64,000 nucleotides of DNA from Paguma larvata (GCA_030068075.1 CM057826.1:66251312-66315311); one strand, 5' to 3'; numbered from the stretch's first letter, positions 37,286 through 49,230 are shown. The notes: generated by a model from the sequence alone, not told the origin. Made by a program: numbers and translations.

Positions 37286-38908
37286 GAGTTCAAGACCAGA
37301 GACCTGGGGCACAAAAGAAAAGGAAGAATACTTGCCAAGAACTTCATTTTTTTCCTCCCCCACTTCCATCGTCCTACTTTTAAAAAAGGCTCCTTAAAAC
37401 AAAATAAAATGAACAAGAGGGTAGTCTCCATCCACTTCCTGCTTTTCCTCCAGAAGGAATAGCAAATGCAGTAACTAGAACCACCAAAATCAACATAAAA
37501 CAAATGCACTGAAGAGGGTAAATAGTTTGCCTGAGAAAACTTCACACATCTCAAATTTTGTTTGAGTATGACTTTTATACTACCTTGTTACTAATCAATG
37601 TATCTTATCTTCCTGTGCAAAAAGACTAGGGGAATATACCTACACTACTTTCGACCTCTAATTCAACGTGCAGAAAGTAAAAGATCTATTTACTATTCAA
37701 TTAAAGAAAAAGGATGTTTCATTACAATAATCTTCCACTTTTTCTTTAACTTGCATGTGAACATAGTATCTACACTTGTGTTTTCTGTAACATATTGCGA
37801 TTTAGAATCCTAAAAATCTAAGTGAATTTTAGGCATCGAGAGAAAAGATACATTTCAAAAAAAAAAATGCTACTTCTCCTTTTCAGTATTAGAACTAAGT
37901 CTTCTGATCTCTCCTTCCTAAAAAGCAAAATGCTAACAAAATGCAAAGGGTATAAAGAACAGGCCTTTGGCCAAGTGATTTTCAACAGGGTTAATTTCTT
38001 TTCCCAGAGGAGATCTAGCAGGATCTGTAGACATTTTTGGTTGCTACAACTAGGGGAAGGAAGAAAGGTTTTTCTAGTTTATACTGGGCGGATGCCACGG
38101 ATGTAGCAAAGCATCCTACAATGCACAGAACAGCAAAAGGTAGGAGAGTTTTCAGCTGAAATACTTCAAAGGTGACCTTTTAGTTAGAAAACAGTGTGTT
38201 AGATTTACAAATACAACATAAAATATTTACTAGATACCTACGACGTGCTTTTTGCATAACAGTACAAATAAAGTGACATTAAATATACTATTTCACAGAA
38301 ATTATGTTACAACCTCGAGAACTCAGTTCATTCAAATCAGATGATTTATTACCTATCACAAGGCAAATGTAGCAATACTCAAGCCTTAGGTCATTCAGTA
38401 TAATCACCCCTCAAATTTGTTGGAACCTAAACATGGTTTCAACCTTAAAATTAGCAGCCTGGCTTGAAATTTACAACGGAAACAGAAACCCACTTTAGCC
38501 AAAATGGTCTACCCTCCATTTCTGATCAACCTGCTCATCACAACTATAAAAAGAAGCAAAACCCACCCTTTGGAAGCAAAACCCTCCTCTCTTCAGCTCC
38601 ACCTGTACTGTAGAAGCCGATGCTACCAGGAGCTTGACCACCAAGACAGAAAAGGTCAAAAGCACAAGTAAGGCCTTTCCGATCCAGCAACCAGAGACCA
38701 TATCCCATGCTCCTGAATATCCTCCCGCTTTCTTAGAGATCTCTCTGGAAGCAAGGGAACAACAAGGGAAAACTGGGACCACTGGGATCAAAGAATAAAG
38801 CAGGGGATGAACAGCTGCTACTGAACTAGTATTTCCAGGAAAAATCTCAACACTTATTACAATCTGTTAAAAAAAAGACCAAAGTTTTAACATTTATCAC
38901 ACACACGC

Positions 38909-38929
38909 AAAAAAAAAAAAAAAAAAAAA
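38909..38929. repeat. Poly-A run
   Basis: Twenty-one consecutive A bases following a short CA run. No retroelement body was recognised upstream of it. Confidence 0.95.
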
Positions 38930-40984
38930 CCACATGCAAAAACTGACTCAAAGTAAAAACAACAAAAAAGTGGTAATTTTAATTTCCCCCACAGCCCAGA
39001 TACCCCTTAAAGCTAATTAATGAGTCACAGAGAAAATGCCTTTCAGATAAATAGGATTACAACATCTCCCAAACAAAAGTATTTGTTTAGACTCTGAGAG
39101 CAGTGCTGATCTGGAAACAGCAAATTCAATTTAATTAAAAATAATAAACTTAAGTCTTCAGACCAGATGCACTCTTGTCCCAGGTGGTGTATAGGGAGAG
39201 AGCCTGGGTCTTGAGACCTGCTGGGCAGGAGTGCCTTCTGCAGAACTGCTGACCTCAAGAGGGGGTGGTAGAGACCAGCCTCTCCAGAGGACTTCTTGTT
39301 CTTGCATTCCTCCTTAATGGCCACTTGCCACCACTGTCAAAGTTTCATCACGTCCCCAAAGTCACAGATCTCAAAGATTATAGCCCCCTAAATGAACAAA
39401 ATCCCTTATACACAACTGCACAAGGCCTAGCAATGAATGCTGTAACCTAGAGAGAGGGCTAGAGTATGGAGAAGCAAGGAACATCCTGTTTTTCTATGTA
39501 TCATTCTTAAGATTTGCAGATTTCTAAAAGCAAGGAAAATAACTGGAAGATTAAAGTCAACTTTTATTAAATATCAGCTATGCTGGGCTCTTTAAAAAGT
39601 ACTAGAGATGTAAAGCGTTTAAGCATATTTTTATACGGGTTTATTCACAATAAGAGTTAAAAATCCAAAAGCATAAAAGTCTCCACATTTCCAAGTCTTT
39701 TAATAAAATATCTTAAAGACATTCTCACTTTCTTGCTTGGTAACTGTCATCTGGGCAAAGATAAAGCCTGACCTTCACTCTCACATTTTCTATCAGAGTC
39801 CCAATCTCTGAAGAGACTCCCAAGGGTTAATATTAATCCCTATGATGGCAGTCTATACTAGTTATTTAAAGATTTATCATGTGTAATACAAAACATGAAT
39901 TATTAATTTAATTCTCCAGATCCAAATGTAAGACATTAATAAGACATCCTATTACATACAAGGTAGACAAGACAGTAAGCAACCTGAAATCTACTTGTGA
40001 GAAGTGATGAAGAATTTCAGGAAGACCTTAACAATGTCTCTCTTTTCCATCTGCTCGAATTCTTACATTACCTCGAAGTATCTTTCAGGGCATTAGGTAG
40101 GCCCTGGTCAACCTCTCAACTGCAGTGTAAGTTTAATTAATTTTTCTAGCTGAGATTTATTAGCCCTGAAATATAGGCAAAAGCTAACACAGACAAGACC
40201 ACCTGTTGCCTCCAATCCTCAAAGGAATTCCTCCCAGGAGCACAGGGGAAAGTCTTCCAAAGACTATGTCAAAGGCAGACAGCTGCACTCTGGGTTGGGC
40301 CTGCTTCTACCCCAGAGTCTGGCCAAGTGGCAGAAAACACAGAGTTGTAGAAGGAAGGAAAAAGGATGAAAGCCAGAATAACAGCAAATAGACTGCTTTC
40401 AATTTAGGATGGTTTTGGAACATATCTTGCTTTCAAATAGACCATATACACTACTGAAGGTTCCACATTGACTAAAAGAAACTAAAATCCTAAATTCTAA
40501 ACTAAAACTGGTGGAAATCAATCCCTTTCTAGATAAATCATTCTACTAGACACCAAAAATGATACACAGTGACAGACTAGCTTGCTTCAAATTCACCAAA
40601 GCTATGTAATATACTGCAAGCTCCTTTTGTTATGTTTGGTGTTCCCATCAAATTAAGGTTTACATGGGAGTTAGGAGTAGTGAAGAAAAATAAAAAGCAA
40701 CTCAAAAGACTGGATGCTGTGCTGCATAATGGTTTCATTACAATATTTAGCTCTAAAGTGAACAAGGAGACATTCTGGGAGAGATATAAATCTCAAACGT
40801 TAAACGTTTCGGAAAAAGGAGCACATTCATTAGAGCTTCATAATGAAAGTTCCTTTAACAACAAAAAAAAAAGTCATAAGCTAAGGAACCACAGAGCAAC
40901 ATGCTCTATCTTCCACATCAAACCTCTTCTGCAGGCGGACTAAGGCCTAAACATTAGGCAAAGAAATACTACGAGATAGTATAG

Positions 40985-41110
40985 TATTAGTGGCTGAGAA
41001 CCTAGACTCCACAGTCCACCTGTCCAAATCTCAGGTTTTAGTTGTGTGACTTTGGGCAAGTCAATCTCTCTGAGCCTCAGGTTCCTCATCTACTGGTGGT
41101 GGGAATCGAG
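40985..41110 (+). repeat. MIR fragment
   Basis: Ctagactccacagtccacctgt, then ttagttgtgtgactttgggcaagtcaa and gagcctcaggttcctcatct, a clear MIR core in correct order. Confidence 0.8.
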
Positions 41111-43056
41111 TTTACACCATAAGACACAGAGGTTGATGTCAGACATAAAAGAGTTGGGCTTACAAAGCGTTTATCCGGTCCACCTGTTTGGGAATTCAAT
41201 GGCTCTCCAAACTAAATCACTACTAAAGTGCTTTTTTCCCCCCCAACTGAAAATCCAGTCCTGAAAATCTGAGAATGGTAACCTTAAGTATAAAAAGCTC
41301 CACCTTTCAAATCTCCTCCCCTTGCACACAAAACAGAATACATACAAGAGCCTTCTCTTCCAGCAACCACGGTCATTTTCCATCAAATGCATTCTGCTCT
41401 ATGCAGTACTACAGCCCCCTGAGGAGGACTAAGGCTGGATATTAAAATATTGGAATTAACTTTGTCAAAGATTTCCCAGTAACTGAATGAGTCACTCACT
41501 TCTTTAGAAACAGTAAAATGTCAAGGTTGCCAGAAAACCCCAGCCCCAGATGTTTGCATAAATCACTTCCAAGTGATCATCAAGTCAAAGCCAAAGGACA
41601 TTATTCAAGATAACAGCTTAAGTAAAATATATCAGCTTTTATAATTTTTCCTGTAATGGAGAAAATTCTGAAAATGCGATTACTGGGTGAAAAAAAAATC
41701 ACAGCAAGTTTAGTCCCCAGATTATACATTATATTAAGCAAGACTTAGTATTCCTTTTGCTCTGGCTTCGGAGGGTGAACCCTCCCCCCCCCTTTTCTTA
41801 ACTTTTACCCACTCTCATCAACAAGCACTGGATAAACTCTTAAGTCAGTATTGAAAGATGCTCCACAGTGCTTGCTTAACTACCTACGAAGAAGAGGCTT
41901 TTAAATTTTGTGAAACACGTTTGCAACAAGATTTAAAATACTTATCACCTGCAAAACATTTCGACGACTCTATGGATGACAGCATCCACAAAGAGGGTTT
42001 TTTTTTCACTTTCATAACTTAATTTCAATTAAACTGAAGCCTTTCATCCTAGCAGAAGAACATGGCAAGGATACTCTCCGGTCACTTACGTTGTTAAAAA
42101 AGAAAAAAGAAACAAACAAAACAACAAAAAGATCGTCAACCTGTTCGATATTCCTGAGCGAGTAGTTGTTCGATCAGCTTGTCATGGCTTTGAGTTCTTC
42201 AGGTTCATTCATTATAGAGGATACACAACACCCAGTTTTACTAAAATTTCTGAAGTGTACAGGTCAGGGGCAAAGAACTTGAAATTGAAATCGCACACGC
42301 GGCGCGGTATCCTTACAAACAGAACCGATTGTCTCTGCGTATTTTTAGTAACTTTAAATAAAAGACTTAAGACCGGTGGTTTCCCAACTCGATGGAGAAT
42401 TTGACCACTGGGCGCAGGACTGAGCGCCCCACAGCTTCCGGCTTGAGTATAACACGCGCTTCCCTACTGGGCTCCCACGTCTGCTCCAAACAAACCCTAT
42501 GTAATAGCTGAAGAATGACGACACTAGAATCAACCCTACAGATTCACATAAGAAGTCTGCAACACGAAATAAACTTTTGCTTATTTCTAGAGGGACAGTG
42601 GGGTGAAAAAACAGACCAGATGGGGTCTGTTTGATCAATTTTCCCGACTGGGGGCGCGCAGGGGGGGCGGGGGTCTGTGCAGTGTGTGGGCCGAGGGGCT
42701 GCTTAAGAGCGGTAATTGGGCGCTGCGTCGGTTCCCCAATCGGCAGGTGCCTGAGGCCACCCCGAGAGGCCCGAATGCGAGTGCGGGAACATGGCCACTG
42801 CCCCGGATCGCGATCCCGCCACCGCTTGCCGCCCGGCACTTTGTTAACTCGGCGCGCCTGGGAGGAGGAGGCTCACGGGTCGCGTTCACCGGCGTCCGAA
42901 CGCTGCAGAGCCCAGGCTGGAGGAGGCTCGGAGCCTCCTCCAGTTCGGCCTCGCCCTGCCCCGGCGCGGAACCTCAGCGGGAGGGAGAGGTCGCGAAGCA
43001 GTGGGGAACTACGAGCCCCCACGCCTACGCTCGTGGAGCTCCATGCCGGTGCTTAC

Positions 43057-43191
43057 CTGAGGAAAGGAACCCTCGCGGCGCGGGCTCTTGGGATAGTCTA
43101 AGTGACCCCGGTCCAGCATCAGGTAGAGCGAGAAGATCACCACACAGAAGATCGCGCTGCCGAACACGGTGAACTGGCGGCTTAACTTCAT
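43057..43191 (-). CDS. MAN2A1: MAN2A1 coding exon 1: cytoplasmic tail and Golgi signal anchor
   Basis: This is the first coding exon of alpha-mannosidase II, the Golgi GH38 enzyme that trims two mannoses from GlcNAcMan5GlcNAc2 on the way to complex N-glycans. Reading the minus strand from the ATG at 43191-43189, it encodes 45 residues beginning MKLSRQFTVFGSAIF and ending REGSFPQ, which I recognise as the MAN2A1 N-terminus. The layout is type II: a six-residue tail (MKLSRQ), one hydrophobic segment at about residues 7-26, then a basic stem (residues 28-45). The start has A at -3 on the transcript strand. The exon ends CAG|GTAAGC, a strong donor (GT at 43056-43055), in phase 0. The next exon is 24 kb away. 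The 5' untranslated part of this exon extends towards higher coordinates, but its start cannot be fixed from sequence alone. Confidence 0.97.
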
Positions 43192-43576
43192 TTTTCCTCG
43201 ATAGACTCGGGGCTAGGACACTGTCCTCACCAAAGCAGGAGGAGGGCTGTGGACTCCAGCAAGCGGCCGCCGGAGGCTCCCTGCTCCTGGGCTCCTGCTC
43301 TCCGCGCTTTCGGCTGTGGGTGCGGATTCCGACCGCGCTCCGCACCTTGTCTCCGGCGCCACCACGCGCCCTCGGCCTTCGCCTGGGCCCACCGCCCTCC
43401 CTGGGGTCGGGAGTCCCTCCTAAGGCGAGACCCGCCTGCAGCCCGGAAGGGGCCCCGCAAACTTGATCTCGAGCTCGGCGCCGGCACCCGGCAGGGCGCG
43501 CAGGGCAGGCGGAGAAGAGGTCGCTGCCCGGACTTCCTGCCACCGCCGCCCAGACCGAGTCAGCAGGAAAAGTTTT

Positions 43577-43594
43577 CTAGACGAGGGCAGGCAT
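43577..43594 (-). other. Short upstream ORF in the MAN2A1 leader
   Basis: This is an ATG followed by four sense codons and TAG (M-P-A-L-V). It is the only ATG I found on the minus strand between 43192 and about 44390. It has G at -3 and C at +4, a moderate context. It acts as a uORF only if transcription starts upstream of 43594. Confidence 0.45.
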
Positions 43595-43770
43595 GTCCCT
43601 CTCACCCAAGAGATGCGAGATCGGCGGCTCTGGGGTAGACAGCACGGAGCTGGGTCCGAGCAGCCCAGGGTAAAAGAAACGGGTCGGGAGGAGCCGGGCC
43701 CCACAACTTAGCGCCGGGACGGCCAGACCCGCCCCCGCGGCGCCGCCCCCGCCGGAGCGCCTTCCTGCTG

Positions 43771-43788
43771 CCGCCGCCGCCGCCGCCG
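43771..43788. repeat. (CCG)6 trinucleotide repeat in the CpG island
   Basis: Six perfect CCG units are visible on the plus strand, read as CGG on the MAN2A1 strand about 580 bases upstream of the start codon. They would lie in the 5' leader or the core promoter depending on where transcription starts. Confidence 0.85.
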
Positions 43789-44053
43789 AGGCCGGGCCAG
43801 GGTGCACCCCGGGTGCGGGGACGCACGGATCGAGCAGGAGTTTCCTCCGAGCGCGCGTCCGCCCGCCGGCTTCTCCCGCCCCCCGGCGCCCCTTCCTCTT
43901 CCCTCCCGGACCGGGCTGCGCAGGGAGGGCGCAGGGGGCGGGCGGCGCGCGGAGGAGGAAAAGGAGAGCAAGAAGAGGAGCGTCCCCGGAGAGAAGCCCG
44001 CTCCAGCTGCAGCCGCGAGTCCCCTCCCTCCTTCCCGCCCTGTAAAGGCGGAG

Positions 44054-44416
44054 ATGGCGGCAGCAGCTGCGAAACCAAGCGCCGGTTCTCCAGCGCCACT
44101 CGGCGCTCCTACAACGTCCGGCACGAGCAGGAGGAAACTGCCGCGGCGAGGCGGCTTCTGGGTCAATAAGCTCCGGCAGCCCCAGAGCCGAGCAGGCGGC
44201 TGGCTCCGCCCACTCTCGACGCGCCGGGATGGGGGGCGGGGCCTCCGGCGCCCAATCACAGTGCGCCGCCCACTGGGCCTGCCCCGCGCCCGCCTCCCTG
44301 CGCCCTGGCGGAGAGAAGACCTCGGACGGGCTTTTGTGAACTGGCAGGCAGCCTGGGTGGAGGTGAGGCCCTCAGAGGCTTTCAGGCGCCAACAGCCCAC
44401 GTTCCACAGAATCTGA
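44054..44416 (+). other. Plus-strand ORF from the CpG island, possible divergent first exon
   Basis: An ATG with G at -3 and G at +4, embedded in a YY1-type ATGGCGGC element, opens a 120-codon frame beginning MAAAAAKPSAGSP and ending at TGA at 44414-44416. A consensus splice donor, AG|GTGAGG, lies inside it at 44362/44363. The predicted peptide is Arg/Pro-rich and I do not recognise it. GC-rich islands often hold long chance ORFs, so this is more plausibly the first exon of a non-coding divergent transcript, or nothing at all. Confidence 0.25.
44233..44256 (+). promoter_or_regulatory. GC box and CCAAT box cluster
   Basis: A GGGGCGGGGC Sp1-type box is followed 9 bases later by CCAAT inside the CpG island. 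Both motifs work in either orientation, so they could serve MAN2A1 to the left, a divergent transcript to the right, or both. Confidence 0.55.
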
Positions 44417-45850
44417 GCTTACTCTCCACTTCCTTTTTGATGCCCAGTTTTCCTGTGCTTGAGGACCCGGGCTTGGCGTGTCTAGGATGGCAACTTGGTA
44501 AGGAGCTATAGAAACAGAGAAGGGGGCTTCTCATTATGTTAAGGCTCCTCTTTTCCTCCGTTGCTTTTGGTGACTTCCTGGTGAAATGTGAAGGAAATTG
44601 CCAACGACAGCTGTCTACAAAATCTCTCAGTGGACCCTAAGAAGTAATGCTCGTGCGGATTAATGTTTAATTGCTGCGCAATACAAAATCCACCCTTGTT
44701 GACTGCACCGTGAAAATGGATCTGGGCCCTTTTAAGTAAGTTTTCCTTTGCCAGCACGGGCTGAAGCTTTGTCAGTAGAGGGTGCTGAAGAGACATTGCA
44801 GGAAGAAAAGGATTTTGCTTCCTGGTTTTGGTATATGGGTAGGCAGGCGCTTCCAGTATACCTGGCTTTCTCCAGTACCAAGCTCCAATAGTGGTTGGAG
44901 GTCAGAAGTTTCCTCCCTCATCCCTAATTCTATTGGTTCTGTAGAGGAGGTCCCAAGGTGAGCCACTACACCCCATGAATAGCTTTCCAGGCTTTGTAGA
45001 GACAAGATTTGTATTAGGTTCCACAGGTCAGTGTTCTGCAGGTGTGATTTCTCTGCCATTCAGTGAGCCAGAGTTTGAGGACTCAGCCCTCTCCAGTAAA
45101 GTCTGGATCTTAGCCCTGCAACGGGCTGGGAATCTCTTCTTTGGTAACTCTCTGTCCCAGCCCAGGGGAGAGTTATAAGGTTTGCTCCTTATAACTGCTG
45201 TTTCTATGTTCTCTAGGGTTCTCTTCCCACTAGTGAATCCCTCATTAATTATCTATTATAGTTTATAATCTTTTTGCTTAAGCTTTTTATTTTTTGTTAA
45301 ACTTTACCTATAACCCTAAGAAATGCACTTGGAAAGATGGGGTTAGGAATTTGGTTTGATTGGGGCTTTGGCTTGAGCTCAATGCTAAATTCCTTGCCAA
45401 AGGGAAATAAGATGCTAGTGATTCATGGCACGCGGAGCATCCCAATTAATCAATTTCCTGTGGCTGATTGTGATTAAGTACTAACTGAAGCATGTGCCAT
45501 GGGGGCCCAAGTAGCAGCTACACTTGATTGGTATGGCTGTAAGGTGACTACAAGGACTATGGTGTGAAATGGATTCTTTCGAGTTCCTTTTAATACTTAC
45601 AAAGAGAAATGACAAGCACGGATCAAAGTTATGGCATGAAAACCAAAGAGCTTCCATAACAACTCGAAGAAAATGTCAGATAAATGATACTTCTGAAAAT
45701 TAAACACAAAATTTAAATTTTCTGGTTCCTGAATTACAACTCTCATTGTATTCACAGCTGTGCCAAGTTTCTCATGTAAAAGTTAGGGTATTGATTATTA
45801 TATAATAGGACTTAAAAACTCAGAATGGGTTAGGCACAGATGAAACTGGC
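44400..45850. other. Upstream flank, nothing recognised
   Basis: Sequence drops back to average GC after the island. It contains chance ORFs under 100 codons and no repeat or gene I recognise. Confidence 0.6.
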
Positions 45851-48800
45851 AATCTCAAACCATTAAGTCACTCTGGACCTTTCGTACCGGTGGAAGTAGG
45901 TTGCTTTCCAGTGTCTGAGACGGTGGGTTTCATCTGCTTGAAAGCTTTGTGACAACTTCAGCTGGGGACGATGCTTGAGAGGGAATTCATACTCTCCTCC
46001 AAATCCACCACAATCACCCCCTATTGCCACTATACTGTTAACTCTGCACAGTCTTGGGGGATAGGTGCACACCAAAGTGACTACAATGTGGTTACTATGT
46101 TAATACATAGGTAGAAACCTCCAGAACATGTGTGGGAGTGGCTTCTAAAAGTGTCAGAACATGGAGAGTGGAGTAGAACACTATATTGAACCAAATTTGT
46201 CATTATGACGTTAATTTTATGTTTTAGCTTATACAGCTAGAGGTGGTTCTAACAGCCTGGTTGATTGAAACTCGGTGGCCTACAATTGGTGAGGTTGAGG
46301 TGCCCAAGCTTCCCAGACATGTGGGACAGGGAATCCAAAGGTTTAGGGAAATGATATACTTGAATTATCATATACAACCTGTGTACTCATCTTCACCTGT
46401 GTTCCATCGAAGGCCCAGAGACACTCCCTTTGCTGAAAAATCGAAAAATTAATTAGTGGGAGGAAGACATGCATCTTTGAAAATCTCTATGGATGTCCTC
46501 CTCTGTAGGCCACGTACGATTATAGAGGATCCACCATTGAGATGGGCGTCTGGATTTCAGTGGAGATGACAGGACCTAATAATAGCAAGAGGACAAGCAG
46601 CACTTAGGCACCACATATAATATGGGTACTTTTGCCTTAAAGGGCAACAAGTATGTACAGGCAATCAGACTGCCTTGGCCCACAGAGGTGCCCTAGGAAC
46701 AAAACAGATAGGCAACCAAATAGAGTAGTACTTGATGTTTGTAATTGGAAAAGCTCTAAGTCAGGTAGGTAAAATCTAATTTGAGTCAGCATAGTGGACA
46801 ATCACAGCTTCTCACTCAATTTTTGGACATAAACCAATTCACAGACTCAAGAACCCCTTGAATGAAGGAATCTCCTTCAGGAGGGACCCTGCACCATTGC
46901 TACAATACACATTGTAAATGTTCCCTCAAGCGCTGTACAGCCATTTACCAGAGTGGCAGTACATTGGAGAAAATGAAGTCTGCAAATCTTTTGAGGGTTA
47001 TTAGACACTGGACCTGAATTGATGCTAATCTCTAAGAATATAAAACACCACTTTATGCTTCAACCAAAGTTGGAGTTTATCTTGATCAGTAGTTAGATGA
47101 AGTCTTAGCTCATGTCGTACCTACAGTTGGTTCTGTTAATTCATTTGATCCACACACCAACTGTGTGGTTATTTTTTCAGTTCTAAAACTGACAATATCC
47201 CTATATTGGCTTTTTGACCCATGAGATGAGGGCCTTTACAATAAGAAGACCTAAATGGGAAAGTCCTGGATATTTCACTGTCTTCCAATAGCGCAAACCA
47301 GAAACAATACCAAATACCACCAGAAAAGACTTGAAGGAAGCAGTGGGGGTGATACCTATCACATTCCCGCTTAACTCACCAGTTTAGCCAATACAAAAGT
47401 CATATGGATCTCGGAAAATGTGGATTACTATAGACTTAATCAGGAGATAATTCTAATTGTAACTACTATCCCAGATGCAGTATTTTTACTGGAACAAATC
47501 AGCATAGCACCTGGTCCTTGGTAAGCAGCTATTGATTTAGTTAATACCATCTTTTCTATTTTTACTTATACAAAACCATCAGAAGCAGTTGGTGATTACC
47601 TAACAGGGCCAATGGCATGCCTTCATAGTGTTATCACAGGAGCACATCAATTCTCCTTACTATAGCCTACAGAAATCTTGATCCTCTTGACATTCCACAA
47701 AACATCACACTGATTCATTTTGGTTGTTCGTAATGACAACATGATGCTAACTGGATCTGATGAACCGGAAGTAGCAGGTATTTCAGATGCCTTGGTTTGA
47801 TTTATTTGAACTAGAGGGCAGGAGAAAATAATCATGAGCATGAGATGACAACTCTAAGGTGGTCCTGGCATGTTCCACACCTTTAAGGTAGGACAGGAGA
47901 AAATAATCATGAGCATGAGATGACAACTCTAAGGTGGTCCTGGCATGTTTCACACCTTTAAGGTAGGACAAGTTCTGGGATGGTACAAGCTCTACAAAAA
48001 AAAACAAACAAACAAAAAAGCCACTGAGAGTAAAGTGATTGCTGCAGAGACTGGTCATACCAATCGTGTGGCTATGGAAGGAAATCAACAGCTCAGCTGG
48101 TAGGAAAGGAATACCCTGAACCCTGGGAAGTGAGGGCTTGGGGAAAGAATCACTAAGCTTTCTTGACTCTCACTAATAGGACATCTGGCCTGGACTGTCC
48201 TCTCAGAATTCCTTTGTGAGCTTGAATATCCATTCTTAACTTAAATCCTAGGCTCTTAGATGTTAGAACTTAGATCCTGAGTTTTTAGATCTTAAACTAA
48301 GGACTGCTACCTTTCAGGTGGATGACCTCCATTTGAGATAATAGAACAAAATTAATTTTCTGGACATCATTATGGTTCCCCCTAGCCTTGTATTATTGTC
48401 AGTCCCTTGCAGTCTCTCTCTATAATCTAAGAAAAAAACCAAAATTCTCTTGTATGTTTTTTCCAGACCAGCGGTAGCTGAATTTAACTGATTGCTGCAT
48501 CTATCATTCCCTCCTGACCCTACTGACAAAAACTTAACAGCTTTTCCTTCAAACATTGGGGAATTAAACCTTGACCCCCATGTCAGCAAAGTGCCACTGC
48601 TGAAGTCACTGCAAACATATTAGCAGGATCTAATTCACCAGAAACAGTCCATACCTTAAGGGCTAGGCTGGTTGGCTATCATAGCCAGATTGTTCTCTTC
48701 AGAAGCTTTGCAGCCTGGTTTGCAGGAAATTATTTAGCTCCAATCAAGGAGTTTGCCCACCATAGGGACACAGCATTGACTCACCTTTATAATAAAGGAC

Positions 48801-49230
48801 ACTTAACATTCCTAATACAGTTTATGCCCCCAGTAGGGTACTTATACGTGGATGTCCGACCTCTACTTGCCTGACAAACATAGACCATTTTAAACTCTCT
48901 AATCCAAGTGATTATAAACAATCACGTTGCCCCAGACCTCCTGCTGGCCAGTCAAGGGAGAATATTTTCAAATGCCAACGCCTATTGTTGCACTTAGATC
49001 AATGAATCAGGAAAAGTGAAACTATCTTCTGCCTTTGAGAGAAAGCAGTGTGGCTTTCTCAGTTCAGTCTCAACAATACCTGAGATGCTCTTAACTGGCT
49101 TGGCTGTGGATGGGAGCTTTTGTAATTTATCCTTCAAGTTAGCCTGACCATCTCACTAGGAGTCATAATCATGGGCATTCTCATCTGCTCTGGCCTAAGA
49201 TAAATGGAAAATATTTGGTCCAAGTTTCTA
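45850..49230 (+). mobile_element. Decayed endogenous retrovirus, protease/RT and envelope-like remnants
   Basis: A plus-strand retroviral body that is dead in every frame. The stretch 45850-46960 may be gag-derived, but I recognise no motif in it. A protease-like Asp-Thr-Gly triplet is at 47004-47012. A reverse-transcriptase-like region spans about 47370-47760, with a conserved Asp at 47534-47536 preceded by a stop at 47522-47524. The position of the catalytic box (47729-47740) reads Arg-Asn-Asp-Asn, so the second active-site Asp is lost. Near 48980-49200 an envelope-transmembrane-like part has paired Cys codons (48986-48991), a following stop (48995-48997) and a hydrophobic anchor-like run (about 49150-49200). 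Several frameshifts separate these pieces. The family is uncertain. It lies upstream of MAN2A1 on the opposite strand. Confidence 0.65.
47821..47970. repeat. 75-bp tandem duplication inside the retroviral remnant
   Basis: Copy 1 is 47821-47895 and copy 2 is 47896-47970. They differ at one base (tgttcc versus tgtttc). Confidence 0.95.

Larger units (their letters stand above)
18746..43056 (-). other. MAN2A1: MAN2A1 intron 1
   Basis: The 24.3-kb first intron, with GTAAGC at its 5' end and TTGTAG at its 3' end. Its repeats are listed separately. No recognisable feature was seen in 18800-22540, 24140-25310, 30680-33880, 33975-34680, 35700-37020, 37290-38905, 38930-40980 and 41110-42640. These parts contain only chance ORFs below 140 codons, short A/T runs and ordinary AT-rich DNA. 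Confidence 0.9.
42640..44350. promoter_or_regulatory. MAN2A1: CpG island promoter of MAN2A1, possibly bidirectional
   Basis: GC content and CpG density rise abruptly in this stretch compared with the AT-rich flanks, and it surrounds coding exon 1. Visible sites include a GC box (ggggcggggc, 44233-44242), a CCAAT box on the plus strand (44252-44256), an ATGGCGGC YY1-type element on the plus strand (44054-44061) and several GGGCGGG/GGAAG-like boxes. There is no TATA box at a sensible distance, as expected for a housekeeping Golgi enzyme. The MAN2A1 transcription start should lie upstream of 43191, somewhere in about 43250-44100 on the minus strand. It cannot be placed exactly by reading. Island edges are approximate. 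Confidence 0.85.

Noticed and set aside
42354..43172. Overlapping ORFs of 156-189 codons on both strands around exon 1
   Set aside because: Several frames are open at once because of high GC content. Only the minus-strand frame with the recognised MAN2A1 N-terminus and a proper donor is real.
43802..44053. Upstream extension of the plus-strand ORF in the CpG island to 204 codons
   Set aside because: The extra 84 codons are Pro/Arg/Gly-rich with no motif, as expected by chance in GC-rich DNA lacking stops. Only the part from the YY1-linked ATG at 44054 was kept, and at low confidence.
45850..49230. Possibility of a domesticated, intact envelope or gag gene in the retroviral remnant
   Set aside because: No frame is open beyond about 100 codons, and stops and frameshifts occur throughout the recognisable parts.
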